A stretch of DNA of 64,000 nucleotides. Origin: Chromohalobacter israelensis. GTDB taxonomy: Bacteria; Pseudomonadota; Gammaproteobacteria; Pseudomonadales; Halomonadaceae. The stretch covers positions 186,001 through 250,000 of the forward strand of contig JQNW01000007.1 of NCBI GenBank assembly GCA_000761475.1, read 5' to 3'. The notes below the pieces were generated by a model. That model saw nothing but the letters and a program-made list of their open reading frames with translations, was not told where the DNA came from and made no database searches. Below, in pieces: positions 19,631 through 32,783 of this stretch; positions within the stretch are counted from its first letter, which is position 1, and every line of letters starts with the position of its first letter. The translations under genes were made by a program, and so were the position numbers.

Positions 19631-21262
19631 TCATTGCTCGCTGTCGGGGTGGGGCGGATACGGCAGGGCGACTTCGATCAGCGTGCCGCGCCCCGGTTCT
19701 GAATACAACGTCAGGGTACCGTCATGGGCCTCGACATGCTCGCGGACCATGGCCAGGCCGAGGCCGCGTTGACGCCCCTTGGAGGAAATGCCGCTGGTGA
19801 AGATGCGCTGGCGCATGGCCTCGGGGATGCCGGGGCCGGTATCCTGCACATGCAGTGACAGCAGGTCGCTGTCGACACCCATGGTCAGCGTGACCTGGCG
19901 GACGTCCCGCTCGTCGACGGCATCGAAGGCGTTTTCCAGCAGGTTGCCCAGCACGATGACCAGGGTGTGGATCATGGCCGGCTCCCGAGGCGGGGGGATG
20001 GCGTCCTCGACATCGATGCTCAAGGTGATGTCGCGCTCGCGGGCCTCGCTCTGCTTGCCGAGGAGAAAGCCCGCCAGCACCGGCTCGCCGATGCCCTCGA
20101 CCAGCGCCGTGCCCGGCGCGACCTGATGATCCGCCACCTCGCGCAGGTAGCGTGCCAGGGCGGGGTAGGCCTCGAGCTGCACCAGCCCGAGCATGACGTG
20201 CAGCTTGTTCTTGAACTCGTGGGTCGCGGCGCGCAACGCCTCGGCGTAGCGGCGCACGCCGGTCAGCTCCTCGGCCAGCAGCCGCACCTCGCTCTTGTCG
20301 CGGAAGGTCGCCACCGCGCCGATCACCCGGCCCTGGTGGCGAATCGGCATGCGGTTGGCGAGCAGCGCCTGGCCGTTGATGAAGACCTCCTGGTCCAGCG
20401 AGGCTTGGCCGTGGCGCAGCACGGCGGGCAAGCCGCTCTGCGGCAGGTAGTCGGTGATCGGCGTGCCCAGCGTCGGCGTGTCCAGGCCTGCCTGGTCGAG
20501 CAGGGCATGGGCGGCGGTATTGGTCAGGGTGATGCGTCCGTCGACATCCACCGCGAGAATGCCTTCGTGCACCGAGCCGAGGATCGCCTGGCGTTCTTCC
20601 ACCAGACGAGCGATCTGGTGCGGCTCCAGCCCCATCAGCACGCGCTTGATATAGCGTGCCAGCCAACTGGCGCCGAGGGTGCCCAGCAGCATCAACACGG
20701 CGATGCCGAGCATCACGTGCTGACGATTGTCGGCCAGTCGCGCGCCCAGCGTATCCAGCGTCACCCCCACCGAGACGGCACCGATCACCTCTCCGGTGTC
20801 GTCGACGACCGGCGAGAACCCGCGGATGCTGAGCCCCAGCGTGCCCTGTGCCCGCGAGGCATAGTGCTCGCCCTCGAGAGCCGGCCCCTCGTCGCCGCCC
20901 TGGAAATGCTCGCCGATACGCGTGCGATCGGGGTGGGTCAGACGCATGCCCCGATGATTCATGACCACGATGAAGTCCACGTCGAGGCGGCGGCGCAAGT
21001 CGTCGATGTCGCCTTGCAGGTCGCTATCGGGCGCGAACGCGGTGGCATCGCCGCGCTGCTGCAAGGCACGCGCCACATCGCGCCGCGTGGCTACCACCTG
21101 GGCGATGTCGGTGACGCGGTCGGCCTGCGCCCTGGCCTGCGTATCGCGCAGGGTGGCATCGAACAGCCACAGGGCGACGCCCAGCGTGACGATGACGGTC
21201 GCGGCCACGAGCAGCGAGATCAGAACATTGAGGCGGGGCGTGGGCAGTCGCGGGTGGCGCAT
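19631..21262 (-). CDS. CitA/DcuS-family sensor histidine kinase
   Basis: About 543 residues from the ATG at 21262. The plan is TM1 (about 12-35), a periplasmic PASp/Cache sensor domain (about 40-180) with RGFSPVVDDTGEVIGAVSVGV, TM2, a cytoplasmic PAS domain and an HPK7-type kinase core. The phosphoacceptor lies in ATHEFKNKLHVMLGL. The ATPase boxes read NLLENAFDAV, DTGPGIP and GLGLAMV. The sensor fold binds citrate or C4-dicarboxylates in known members. No clear ribosome site supports the ATG; a TTG at 21307 would add 15 residues. It pairs with the regulator 10 bp downstream. Confidence 0.9.
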   Translation of the reverse strand: MRHPRLPTPRLNVLISLLVAATVIVTLGVALWLFDATLRDTQARAQADRVTDIAQVVATRRDVARALQQRGDATAFAPDSDLQGDIDDLRRRLDVDFIVVMNHRGMRLTHPDRTRIGEHFQGGDEGPALEGEHYASRAQGTLGLSIRGFSPVVDDTGEVIGAVSVGVTLDTLGARLADNRQHVMLGIAVLMLLGTLGASWLARYIKRVLMGLEPHQIARLVEERQAILGSVHEGILAVDVDGRITLTNTAAHALLDQAGLDTPTLGTPITDYLPQSGLPAVLRHGQASLDQEVFINGQALLANRMPIRHQGRVIGAVATFRDKSEVRLLAEELTGVRRYAEALRAATHEFKNKLHVMLGLVQLEAYPALARYLREVADHQVAPGTALVEGIGEPVLAGFLLGKQSEARERDITLSIDVEDAIPPPREPAMIHTLVIVLGNLLENAFDAVDERDVRQVTLTMGVDSDLLSLHVQDTGPGIPEAMRQRIFTSGISSKGRQRGLGLAMVREHVEAHDGTLTLYSEPGRGTLIEVALPYPPHPDSEQ

Positions 21263-21463
21263 CGAGGAACCATATCGGATGGGTTTCGACCTTGGTGTAA
21301 TTTCCAAGCGTGGGTGTCTATGCCGCGCAAGAAACCGTCGTTTTCAATAATTTCAAAACGCTTTAAAAAGTTGGCAAAGCTTGGTTCATGGCGTGTGCCA
21401 CTTATCCTCGGCAGCGTTCACGTTCTCCGCCCGCGGGCGGATTCCAACACATGGAGCACGCCA
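21263..21463. promoter_or_regulatory. Divergent control region, sensor kinase / 2-hydroxycarboxylate transporter
   Basis: A 200-bp intergenic region with a distinctly AT-rich centre (about 21335-21385, containing TTTCAATAATTTCAAAACG). It is where the response regulator would be expected to bind. No well-formed -35/-10 or sigma-54 element could be assigned with confidence. Confidence 0.5.
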
Positions 21464-22777
21464 ATGAACAGTGCCGCTACGCAAACCCTGGACGACACCC
21501 GGCACGCTTCGCGCGCGTGGGGTGCGTTGCACATCTTCGGCATGCCGCTGCCGATCTTTTTCATCGCTTTCGCCGTCATGGTCGTGGCCATGTTCACCGA
21601 CACCCTGCCGAGCGGCATGATCGGCGCCTTGCTGGTGATGATGATACTCGGTGAACTGCTGGGCTTCATCGGCGATCGCCTGCCGATCATCAAGAGCTAC
21701 CTGGGCGGGGGCGCGATCCTGGCCATCTTCGGTGCGGCCACCCTGGTCTATGTCGACTGGCTGCCCACCGACGTCTCCGAGAACGTCACCCAGTTCATGA
21801 AAGGCGGCGGCTTTCTCAATTTCTATATCGCTGCCCTGATCACCGGCAGCATCCTGGGCATGGATTCCAAGGTCCTGGTCAAGGTCGGGTCGCGTTACGC
21901 GCTGCCGTTGATCTGCGCGGTGTTCTTCGCCGGGCTGTTCGCGGTCATCGTCGGCGCCTTGATGGGCTTCTCGATGCAGGATGCCCTGGTGGTCATCACC
22001 CTGCCGATCCTGGGTGGCGGCATGGGCGCCGGCGCGGTGCCCATGAGCCAGATCTACGAACAGCTTCTCGGGCAGCCGGCAAGCTACTACATCTCCATCC
22101 TGGTGCCGGCGCTGGCCCTGGGCAACGTGTTCGCGATCATCATCGCGGGCCTGCTCAACGGCCTGGCCAAACGGTTCCCGGGACTGACCGGTGACGGCCA
22201 GATGATGCCGGGCGTGGAAATCGAGGAGCGCAAGAGCAGCTTCGATCTCGCCAAGCTGGGCATCGGCGTCGTGGCGGCGCTGACCTTCTTCACCGCCGGG
22301 CAGATTCTGGGTGGCTTCATTCCGCTGCATCCCTACGCCCTGATGATCATCCTGGTCGCTGTGCTCAAGATCGCCAACGTGGTGCCGGAGAGCGTCAACG
22401 AATCCGCCTCGCAGTGGTTCCAGTTCGTCGCCAAGAACTGGACCTTCGCGTTGCTGTTCGGGATCGGCATCGCCTACACCGACCTGGGACAGGTGATCGA
22501 GGCCATCACCCCGACCTATGTGTTGATCGTGCTCGCCGTGGTGGCCGGTGCGGCCTTCGGCGCGGGGCTGGTCGGCAAGCTGGTCGGCTTCTACCCGATC
22601 GAGTCGGCCATCACCGCCGGCCTGTGCATGGCCAACATGGGCGGCACCGGCGACGTCGCGGTGCTGTCTGCCGCCAAGCGCATGCAGCTGATGCCCTTCG
22701 CGCAGATCTCCTCGCGCTTGGGGGGCGCCTTGATCCTGCTGATCTCGAGCATCATCGTGCCGATGTTCTTCACCTGA
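21464..22777 (+). CDS. 2-hydroxycarboxylate:Na+ symporter (CitS/MaeN/CCS family)
   Basis: A 437-residue inner-membrane transporter with about eleven helices. Both re-entrant GGxG-type loops are visible: PILGGGMGAGAVPMSQIYEQ (about 183-202) and, in the second half, AGLCMANMGGTGDVAVLSAA. The C-terminus has the family QISSRLGGALILLI. Family members import malate, citrate or lactate with Na+ or H+. The divergent CitAB-like system and the oadGAB pump on the same stretch favour malate or citrate as substrate. GGAG lies 8 nt before the ATG at 21464; the very long open frame upstream is the antisense of the kinase gene. Confidence 0.92.
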   Translation: MNSAATQTLDDTRHASRAWGALHIFGMPLPIFFIAFAVMVVAMFTDTLPSGMIGALLVMMILGELLGFIGDRLPIIKSYLGGGAILAIFGAATLVYVDWLPTDVSENVTQFMKGGGFLNFYIAALITGSILGMDSKVLVKVGSRYALPLICAVFFAGLFAVIVGALMGFSMQDALVVITLPILGGGMGAGAVPMSQIYEQLLGQPASYYISILVPALALGNVFAIIIAGLLNGLAKRFPGLTGDGQMMPGVEIEERKSSFDLAKLGIGVVAALTFFTAGQILGGFIPLHPYALMIILVAVLKIANVVPESVNESASQWFQFVAKNWTFALLFGIGIAYTDLGQVIEAITPTYVLIVLAVVAGAAFGAGLVGKLVGFYPIESAITAGLCMANMGGTGDVAVLSAAKRMQLMPFAQISSRLGGALILLISSIIVPMFFT

Positions 22778-22808
22778 CACGCGGCTCGCCACATGCACCG
22801 CGATGCCC

Positions 22809-22836
22809 AAGGGCGCCACTGTGTGGCGCCCTTTTT
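22809..22836 (+). terminator. Rho-independent terminator after the hydroxycarboxylate transporter
   Basis: Perfect 11-bp stem AAGGGCGCCAC/GTGGCGCCCTT with a TGT loop and a T-run. The symmetrical AA/TT flanks mean it could also serve transcripts arriving from the yheU side. Confidence 0.92.
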
Positions 22837-22853
22837 GCGTGGCAGGGCCTGGC

Positions 22854-27285
<4,432 letters not shown>

Positions 27286-27386
27286 GGCACTCGTTACCAG
27301 ATCAAGAGCTGGTTAAAAATTGATCGAAATCGGCAAGGCGGCGTGACGACGGCCATCGAGAAAGCCGTCCGCCGCCTCTTCACAGT

Positions 27387-27436
27387 TTTATCCACACCTG
27401 GTGTGCACAAAAGCTTGGCGCCCAGGTGTGGATAAA
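27387..27436. promoter_or_regulatory. Cluster of DnaA boxes in a 15-bp inverted repeat
   Basis: TTTATCCACACCTGG (27387-27401) and CCAGGTGTGGATAAA (27422-27436) are perfect inverted repeats, each containing the consensus DnaA box TTATCCACA (27388-27396 on +; 27427-27435 on -). Between them TGTGCACAA (27402-27410) is a third, weaker DnaA-like box on the minus strand. There is no T-run, so it is not a terminator. It lies between the end of yciI and the start of mnmC. Confidence 0.72.
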
Positions 27437-27443
27437 CGTGCCG

Positions 27444-27743
27444 TTACGGCAAGACCTTCTTGAACGGCTTGACGGTGACCTTGGCGTAGACGCCGGCGAT
27501 CACGAAGGGATCGGCATCGGCCCACGCCTGGGCTTCCTGCAGGCTGTCGAACTCGGCGATCACCACGCTGCCGGTGAAGCCGGCCTCGCCCGGGTCCTCG
27601 GCATCCACGGCGGGGCTGGGGCCGGCGAGAACCAGGCGCCCTTCGTCGCGCAGTTTCTCGAGACGCGCCAGGTGATCCGGGCGTGCCGCCTTGCGGCGTT
27701 CCAGGCTGTCTTGCACATCGTCGCTAACGATCGAATAAAGCAT
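27444..27743 (-). CDS. yciI: YciI family protein
   Basis: A 99-residue ferredoxin-like-fold protein of the YciI/DUF1330-like group. Conserved landmarks are [22 protein letters not shown] (about 21-42), [23 protein letters not shown] (about 64-86) and the basic C-terminus. Function is uncertain; the family has a conserved His-Asp pair (here His in RPDH and Asp in ADPF). Its ATG overlaps the yciB stop by one base (TGATG). Confidence 0.9.
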   Translation of the reverse strand: MLYSIVSDDVQDSLERRKAARPDHLARLEKLRDEGRLVLAGPSPAVDAEDPGEAGFTGSVVIAEFDSLQEAQAWADADPFVIAGVYAKVTVKPFKKVLP

Positions 27744-28312
27744 CAGACGTCATCCTTCTGGTGGTCGTTCTGCGAAAGCGTATCACGGGGCATGTGCCGA
27801 GCCAGGTAGACCCCCTGGCCGAGCACGAACAGCAGGGTCAGCCCGAGCATGCCGAACAGCTTGAAGTTGACCCAGGTGGCCTCGTCGTAGGTCTTGAAGA
27901 CATACACATTGATCGCGCCCAGGGCGATGAAGAACGCCACCCAGGCGAGATTGAGGCGCCGCCAGGTGGCGGCGGGCAGGGCGATGGCCTTACCCATCAT
28001 GCGTTCGATCAGGGTCTTGCCGCCGAACAGCGGGGCGACCAGGAAGGCGAACGCGAACAGCCAATTGACCACCGTCGGCTTCCACTGGATGAAGGCGGCA
28101 TCGTGGAAAATCACGGTGGCGCCGCCCATCACCACGACCAGGGCCAGGGTGATCAATTGCATCTTTTCCACACGCCGGTAACGCCACCAGACGAAGGCGA
28201 CCTGCGCGAGCGTGGCGGGAATCAATACCAGGGTGGCGAGGAGGATATCGTCACTGAGGTGATACACCGCGAAGAACAGCGCGATGGGCAGGAAATCCAC
28301 AAGCATTTTCAT
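27743..28312 (-). CDS. yciB: Inner membrane septation protein A (YciB/IspZ)
   Basis: A 189-residue integral membrane protein with five to six helices and the family hallmarks [17 protein letters not shown] at the start, [18 protein letters not shown] in the middle and [28 protein letters not shown] at the end. YciB is linked to cell-envelope maintenance and septation. It is the first gene of yciB-yciI and is divergent from rnm. Confidence 0.94.
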   Translation of the reverse strand: MKMLVDFLPIALFFAVYHLSDDILLATLVLIPATLAQVAFVWWRYRRVEKMQLITLALVVVMGGATVIFHDAAFIQWKPTVVNWLFAFAFLVAPLFGGKTLIERMMGKAIALPAATWRRLNLAWVAFFIALGAINVYVFKTYDEATWVNFKLFGMLGLTLLFVLGQGVYLARHMPRDTLSQNDHQKDDV

Positions 28313-28415
28313 CGACGAGCATCCTGTGAGGTGCCGGTGAGGCCGGGAATTGACCCGGCGGCGCCCAAACGAGCACTATGGCGACCCTATTCTGACAAAG
28401 ACGCCGCACCGCGTC

Positions 28416-29315
28416 ATGCCCATGACCCAACCCTTGCCGCCCTTGCCCGAGACCTTCGAGGCCGATCTGGGGCTCGATCTGCACATGCACTCCACCGCGT
28501 CGGATGGCGCGCTCTCGCCCTGCGCCCTGGCCGAGGCCTGCCAGGCCAAGGGCGTCACGCGGTTTTGCCTCACCGACCACGATACCGTGGCAGGGGTCGC
28601 CGAGGCGCAGCGGCACGCTGACAGCCTGGGCCTGCGTTGCCTGGCGGGCAGCGAGTTATCCACCTTGTGGCGGGGCATCGGCATTCACGTGGTGGCCCTG
28701 CTGCCCAGCGGCGCGCATGGCGCCCTCGAGGCAGGGCTCGCCGCCCAGGCCCGGGCGCGCGACGCGCGCGCCGAGGAAATCGCCCACCGGCTGGAAAAGG
28801 TCGGGCTCGATGCGGCGCTGGCTCGGGCCCGGGAGCAGGCCGGCAGCGAACGCCCCCTGGGGCGGCCGGATTTCGCCAAGGCCCTGGTGGCCGCCGAGGT
28901 GGTGCCGGACATGCCCACGGCGTTCAAGAAATACCTGGGTGCCGGCAAGCCCGGTGACGTGAAGACGCATTGGCCCTATCTCAGCGAGGTGGTCGAATGG
29001 ATTCGCGACAGCCAGGGCATCGCGGTGCTGGCGCATCCCTTGCGTTATCGGCTGACGCATCGCAAGCGCGGTCAGCTGCTGGATGCCTTCCGCGAGGCGG
29101 GAGGCGAGGCCGCCGAGTTGATCAGCGGCCACCAGAACGCCGACGTGGGACGCGATCTGGCCCGCCAGCTCGAGGCGCGCGATCTCATGGGCTCGCAGGG
29201 CAGCGACTTCCATTATCCCGGCGGCCCGTTGGCGCCGGGCGTGATGAGCGCGCCGCCGCGCTGCTCGGTGACCCCGGTGTGGCGGCATCCCAAGCTTGCG
29301 ACATTCGCCGCGTGA
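28416..29315 (+). CDS. rnm: PHP-domain 5'-3' exoribonuclease (RNase AM / YciV family)
   Basis: A 299-residue PHP-superfamily phosphoesterase. Metal-binding motifs are visible as DLHMHSTASDG (about 21-31), LTDHDT, a central Glu in SELS, LAHPLRY and QGSDFHYP near the C-terminus. The YciV group processes the 5' ends of rRNAs and degrades short RNAs. ATG 28416 is chosen because the upstream open frame begins at an unsupported TTG; ATG 28422 is equally possible. yciO follows 70 bp downstream, the same pairing as in E. coli. Confidence 0.88.
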   Translation: MPMTQPLPPLPETFEADLGLDLHMHSTASDGALSPCALAEACQAKGVTRFCLTDHDTVAGVAEAQRHADSLGLRCLAGSELSTLWRGIGIHVVALLPSGAHGALEAGLAAQARARDARAEEIAHRLEKVGLDAALARAREQAGSERPLGRPDFAKALVAAEVVPDMPTAFKKYLGAGKPGDVKTHWPYLSEVVEWIRDSQGIAVLAHPLRYRLTHRKRGQLLDAFREAGGEAAELISGHQNADVGRDLARQLEARDLMGSQGSDFHYPGGPLAPGVMSAPPRCSVTPVWRHPKLATFAA

Positions 29316-29385
29316 GGCTATTGCTGGTCGAAGCAAGGCACGTCGTTCGGCGTCGCGCTTTCGGCCCCGCTCCAAGGAGGTAGGC

Positions 29386-30006
29386 ATGACCCAGTTCTTT
29401 CAGATCCACCCCGACAATCCCCAGAAGCGACTCATCGATCAGACGCTGACGATACTGCGTGGTGGCGGCGTGATCGCCTACCCCACCGACTCCGGCTATG
29501 CGCTCGGCTGCTGCCTGGGCGACAAGAAGGCCATCGAGAAGATCAAGTGGCTGCGCTCGCTGGACGACAAGCACAACTTCACCCTGATGTGCTCCGACCT
29601 GTCCGAGATCGGCACCTACGCCAAGGTGGACAACGCCGTGTTCCGCCTGCTCAAGGCGCATACGCCGGGGCCCTACACCTTCATCCTCAACGCCACCAGC
29701 GAAGTGCCGCGCCTGCTGCTGCATCCCAAGCGGCGCTCGATCGGGGTGCGCGTGCCGGACCACCGCATCACCCATGCGCTGCTCGACGCCCTGGGCGAGC
29801 CGCTGATGAGCGTGACGCTGATTCCGGTGGACGAGGACCTGCCGATGACCGATCCCGAGGTGATTCGTGATCGCTTCGGCGCGCATCTCGACGCGGTCAT
29901 CGACGGCGGGGCCTGCCATCTCGATCCCACCACGGTGGTGGATGTCCGCGAGATTCCGCCCACGATCGTCCGCGAGGGACGCGGGGACGTCGCGCCGTTC
30001 CAGTAA
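29386..30006 (+). CDS. yciO: YciO/Sua5/YrdC family protein
   Basis: A 206-residue YrdC-fold protein. The nucleotide/threonine pocket motifs include GGVIAYPTDSGYALGC (about 28-43), KIKWLRSLDDKHNF, HTPGPYTFILNAT and RRSIGVRVPDHRIT. It resembles L-threonylcarbamoyl-AMP synthases (TsaC/Sua5), but YciO proteins are a separate subgroup whose contribution to tRNA t6A is less certain. A perfect AAGGAGGT ribosome site lies 5 nt before the ATG at 29386. Confidence 0.9.
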   Translation: MTQFFQIHPDNPQKRLIDQTLTILRGGGVIAYPTDSGYALGCCLGDKKAIEKIKWLRSLDDKHNFTLMCSDLSEIGTYAKVDNAVFRLLKAHTPGPYTFILNATSEVPRLLLHPKRRSIGVRVPDHRITHALLDALGEPLMSVTLIPVDEDLPMTDPEVIRDRFGAHLDAVIDGGACHLDPTTVVDVREIPPTIVREGRGDVAPFQ

Positions 30007-30030
30007 GCACGGGGCAAGGTAGAAAGCCGC

Positions 30031-30120
30031 GGTGACAAGCCTTCACGAGAGCGCCATGCCCCTTCCCTGGGTGCTGCATTCGTCATCCATGACGCATGAT
30101 CCTCGCGCCGGCTTGTCACC
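30031..30120. repeat. Long-loop inverted repeat downstream of yciO
   Basis: GGTGACAAGCC (30031-30041) pairs perfectly with GGCTTGTCACC (30110-30120). A second sequence related to TTCACGAGAGCGCCATGCC (from 30041) recurs inverted just after the right arm, so the blocks are permuted rather than a simple hairpin. An inner CGTCATCCATGACG hairpin sits at 30081-30094. No T-run and no credible ORF. Confidence 0.45.
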
Positions 30121-30158
30121 GGCATGGCTCTCACGAAACGACCCTGGTTTCAGTGCCC

Positions 30159-31037
30159 CTACTGCGAGGCGCCATCTGCCTCGTCTCTCAGGCGGGGATC
30201 CTGGGTGTCCTCGTCGAGCCAGGTGCCGCAGCGTCGGCAGTAGCGTGAGTCGTGCTCGTGGCGATCGAGACCGCAACCGGGGCAGGCTTCGTTGGAATAA
30301 CGCTGCTCGCGCAGCGAGCGAATCACCTCGGCGGAGAACACCCCGGTGGGCACGGCGATGATCGAATAACCGATCAGCATGACCATCATCGAGATGAACT
30401 GGCCCAGCGGGGTGACCGGCGTGATGTCGCCATAACCCACCGTGGTCAGGGTGACCACGCCCCAGTAGACCGCCGTGGGGATATTGGTGAAGCCCGCTTC
30501 GGGAGGCTCGATCAGATAGACCAGGCTGCTGAAGATGATCACGATCATCAGCACGCCGAACAGGAACAGCAGGATCTGGTGCCAGCTGTTCTTCAGCGCA
30601 TCGATCAGCAGCCGCCCCTCGCCGACGAACTGCATCAGCCGCAGCACGCGGAAGATGCGCAGCACGCGCAGCAGCCTCACCACCAGCAGCGACTGCCCCC
30701 AGGGGAACAACAGGGCCAGCCAGGTGGGCAGGATCGACAGCAGGTCGACTACGCCATAGAACGAGGTCAGATATTTGAGAGGCCGCTCCAGGCAGTACAG
30801 GCGTACCGCCAGCTCCAATGTGAACAGCAGCGTGAAGGCCCATTCCGCCTCGTAGAAGAGCGTGCCGAACGCGCTGTGATAGCTGTCGACGCTATCCAGC
30901 ATGACCACGGCCACGCTGGCCAGGATCATCAGGATCAGGCCGATATCGAAGCTCTTGGCCAGACGGCTGTCCGACTCGAAGATGATCTGGAACAAGCGGG
31001 TACGTAGGCCGACGGCGGCCGGTCGCAAATCTGCCAA
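30159..31037 (-). CDS. Voltage-gated-type potassium channel with C-terminal zinc ribbon
   Basis: A 292-residue six-helix channel. An S4-like segment carries regularly spaced arginines (VVRLLRVLRIFRVLRLM, about 119-135). The pore helix and selectivity filter read TLTTVGYGD (about 194-202), and S6 follows (FISMMVMLIGYSIIAVPTGVFSAE). A four-cysteine ribbon (CPGCG...CRRCG, about 252-274) ends the protein. It should pass K+ across the inner membrane. The ribbon could serve assembly or metal/redox sensing, which is inference. Confidence 0.9.
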   Translation of the reverse strand: MADLRPAAVGLRTRLFQIIFESDSRLAKSFDIGLILMILASVAVVMLDSVDSYHSAFGTLFYEAEWAFTLLFTLELAVRLYCLERPLKYLTSFYGVVDLLSILPTWLALLFPWGQSLLVVRLLRVLRIFRVLRLMQFVGEGRLLIDALKNSWHQILLFLFGVLMIVIIFSSLVYLIEPPEAGFTNIPTAVYWGVVTLTTVGYGDITPVTPLGQFISMMVMLIGYSIIAVPTGVFSAEVIRSLREQRYSNEACPGCGLDRHEHDSRYCRRCGTWLDEDTQDPRLRDEADGASQ

Positions 31038-31073
31038 GTGTTATCTCCTTGGGCGTCGCTGGTCGAGCTCGGC

Positions 31074-31949
31074 TCAGTGCGCATCCAGCGCGGCGAGCAG
31101 GGCCAGGCTGTGTTGTCCGAATCGTGGGGTCAGCCACTGCGGCCCGTCGAGCGCTTCGGCCAGCCAACCAGCCGGCTGACGCACGGCCGTGGTCAGGCGA
31201 GTGTCCTCGGCCAGGGACCGGAAGGCGTGCCGAGCGTGGGTCAAGAATTCGGCTTCGCCGCTATCGCCCAGTGCGTCGAGGGCGGCGATCGCTTGCTCGG
31301 CGTGGTGCCGCGGCGTGGCGTTGCGCAGCTCCGCGGCATCGCCGGGCAGCGTCCAGCCATCCTGCAGGGCCGCGCCGCGCTGAGCCTTGCTGGCGTTGGC
31401 CGGACGCAGGGCGACCTCGTCCGCCAGCGACGCGGCCAGTCGCCACAGGGCCTCGGGGCTGCCCGTCTTGAGTTCGAGTTCGAGTTCGCGAATCGGCACG
31501 TGCCGATCCCCGGCGTGGATGCTGCCGATGTCCAGGGCGACCTCGATGGTAGCGTCCGCCTCGACGATGTCCCAGCGCTCGCGGGTGAAGTCGGTGGTGA
31601 AGCGCGGCACGAGCGCGGCGAGATCCGCATCACTCAGGACGCCGGGGGCGTGCTGGCGGATGCCGTCGAGATCCAGCGCGTCGCCGGCGATCGGCCACTC
31701 CCACTCGCCGCGAGCGTGCAGGCCGCCCTGGCCGCTGCCCGCAGTCTTCAGGGTCTGCAGATGGCCGTCCGGCGTGCGCCGGATGCGCAGGGCGATGCGT
31801 GCGCGTTCCAGGGCACGTGAGGGCGTGTCGTAATAGGTGTTGGCCAGCCAGGCACGGTGCGCGGTGTGGCCGGCCAGGCGGGGATGCCGGCGCAATGCGT
31901 CGGGGCCGCTGTCGCCCAGTGCGAGCTTGAGTTCGATTTCCTGAGACAT
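31074..31949 (-). CDS. CYTH-domain inorganic triphosphatase (YgiF-like)
   Basis: A 291-residue protein with an N-terminal CYTH domain (1-200) starting at MSQEIELKLAL, the ExExK metal/phosphate motif. It continues with YYDTPSRALERARIALRIRR, LQTLKTAGSG and ELELELKTG, and ends in a shorter C-terminal helical part suggestive of a CHAD-like remnant. E. coli YgiF hydrolyses tripolyphosphate with Mg2+. The ATG at 31949 has AGGA 7 nt upstream; the longer open frame to 32012 is unsupported. It is divergent from the DUF47 gene. Confidence 0.88.
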   Translation of the reverse strand: MSQEIELKLALGDSGPDALRRHPRLAGHTAHRAWLANTYYDTPSRALERARIALRIRRTPDGHLQTLKTAGSGQGGLHARGEWEWPIAGDALDLDGIRQHAPGVLSDADLAALVPRFTTDFTRERWDIVEADATIEVALDIGSIHAGDRHVPIRELELELKTGSPEALWRLAASLADEVALRPANASKAQRGAALQDGWTLPGDAAELRNATPRHHAEQAIAALDALGDSGEAEFLTHARHAFRSLAEDTRLTTAVRQPAGWLAEALDGPQWLTPRFGQHSLALLAALDAH

Positions 31950-32053
31950 GCCGGTCCTGTTGCGTTGATGACAAGGGGATGAATTTTCCATGACGCGAAG
32001 GGGTGCAGTCACTATACTGACGCCGCCATTCCCAACGCATCGAATCTGACATT

Positions 32054-32734
32054 ATGGTGACTTCCAATCCGTTTTCGGCGCTGTTCGGACGATCGCCTTT
32101 CGAGCCCTTGCTCTCGCATATCGTCAAGACCAGCGAGTGTGCCGAACGACTCTTGCCGTTTTTCGATGCCACGCAGGCGGGCAACTGGGACGAGGCCGCC
32201 ACGCATCGCGAAGCGATCACCGAACTCGAGCACGAGGCCGATACGCTCAAGACCGAGCTGCGCCTCAACCTTCCCAATACCATGTTTCTGCCGGTCTCGC
32301 GCTCCGACCTGCTGGAGTTGATCAGCGTACAGGACAAGATCGCCAACAAGGCGCGCGACATCACCGGCATCATGCTGGGCCGCGAAATGCAGATCCCGGC
32401 CTCGCTGGCACCGGCGATGCGGGCGTATCTGGAAACCGCCATCGCCACCGTCAGCCAGGCTCGCAAGGCGCTCGAGGAACTCGAGGAGCTGCTCGAGTCC
32501 GGTTTCGGGCGCAATGTCTCGGATGTCATGCACGATTTCATCCGCGAGCTCCACGAACTCGAGCACAAAGCCGACGATCAGCAAGTGCAGATTCGTCGCC
32601 AGCTCTTCCAGCTGGAAGCCGAACTGCCGCCGGTCGACGTGATCTTTCTCTACAAGATCATCGAGTGGATCGGTGAGCTGTCCGATCGCGCCGAGCGCGT
32701 CGGCAGCCGTCTTCAAATCCTCACGGCCCGCTAA
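32054..32734 (+). CDS. DUF47/PhoU-like phosphate transport accessory protein
   Basis: A 226-residue all-helical protein of the TIGR00153/DUF47 (PhoU-like) family with acidic metal-binding segments (TELEHEADTLKTEL about 56-69; LHELEHKADDQQVQIR about 171-186). It starts MVTSNPFSALFGRSPFEPL. Such proteins are regularly encoded next to Pit transporters and are thought to modulate them. The pit gene follows 49 bp downstream, presumably in one operon. Confidence 0.93.
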   Translation: MVTSNPFSALFGRSPFEPLLSHIVKTSECAERLLPFFDATQAGNWDEAATHREAITELEHEADTLKTELRLNLPNTMFLPVSRSDLLELISVQDKIANKARDITGIMLGREMQIPASLAPAMRAYLETAIATVSQARKALEELEELLESGFGRNVSDVMHDFIRELHELEHKADDQQVQIRRQLFQLEAELPPVDVIFLYKIIEWIGELSDRAERVGSRLQILTAR

Positions 32735-32783
32735 GACGGGCCGTGTGATTTTTCGTCTCACGCCAGCCAGATAGAACTTGCCT

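Noticed and set aside
19967-21463. Very long open frame upstream of and in frame with the hydroxycarboxylate transporter
   Set aside because: It is the antisense of the sensor kinase gene; GC-rich codon bias leaves the opposite strand open. The transporter starts at 21464 with a ribosome site and the usual N-terminus.
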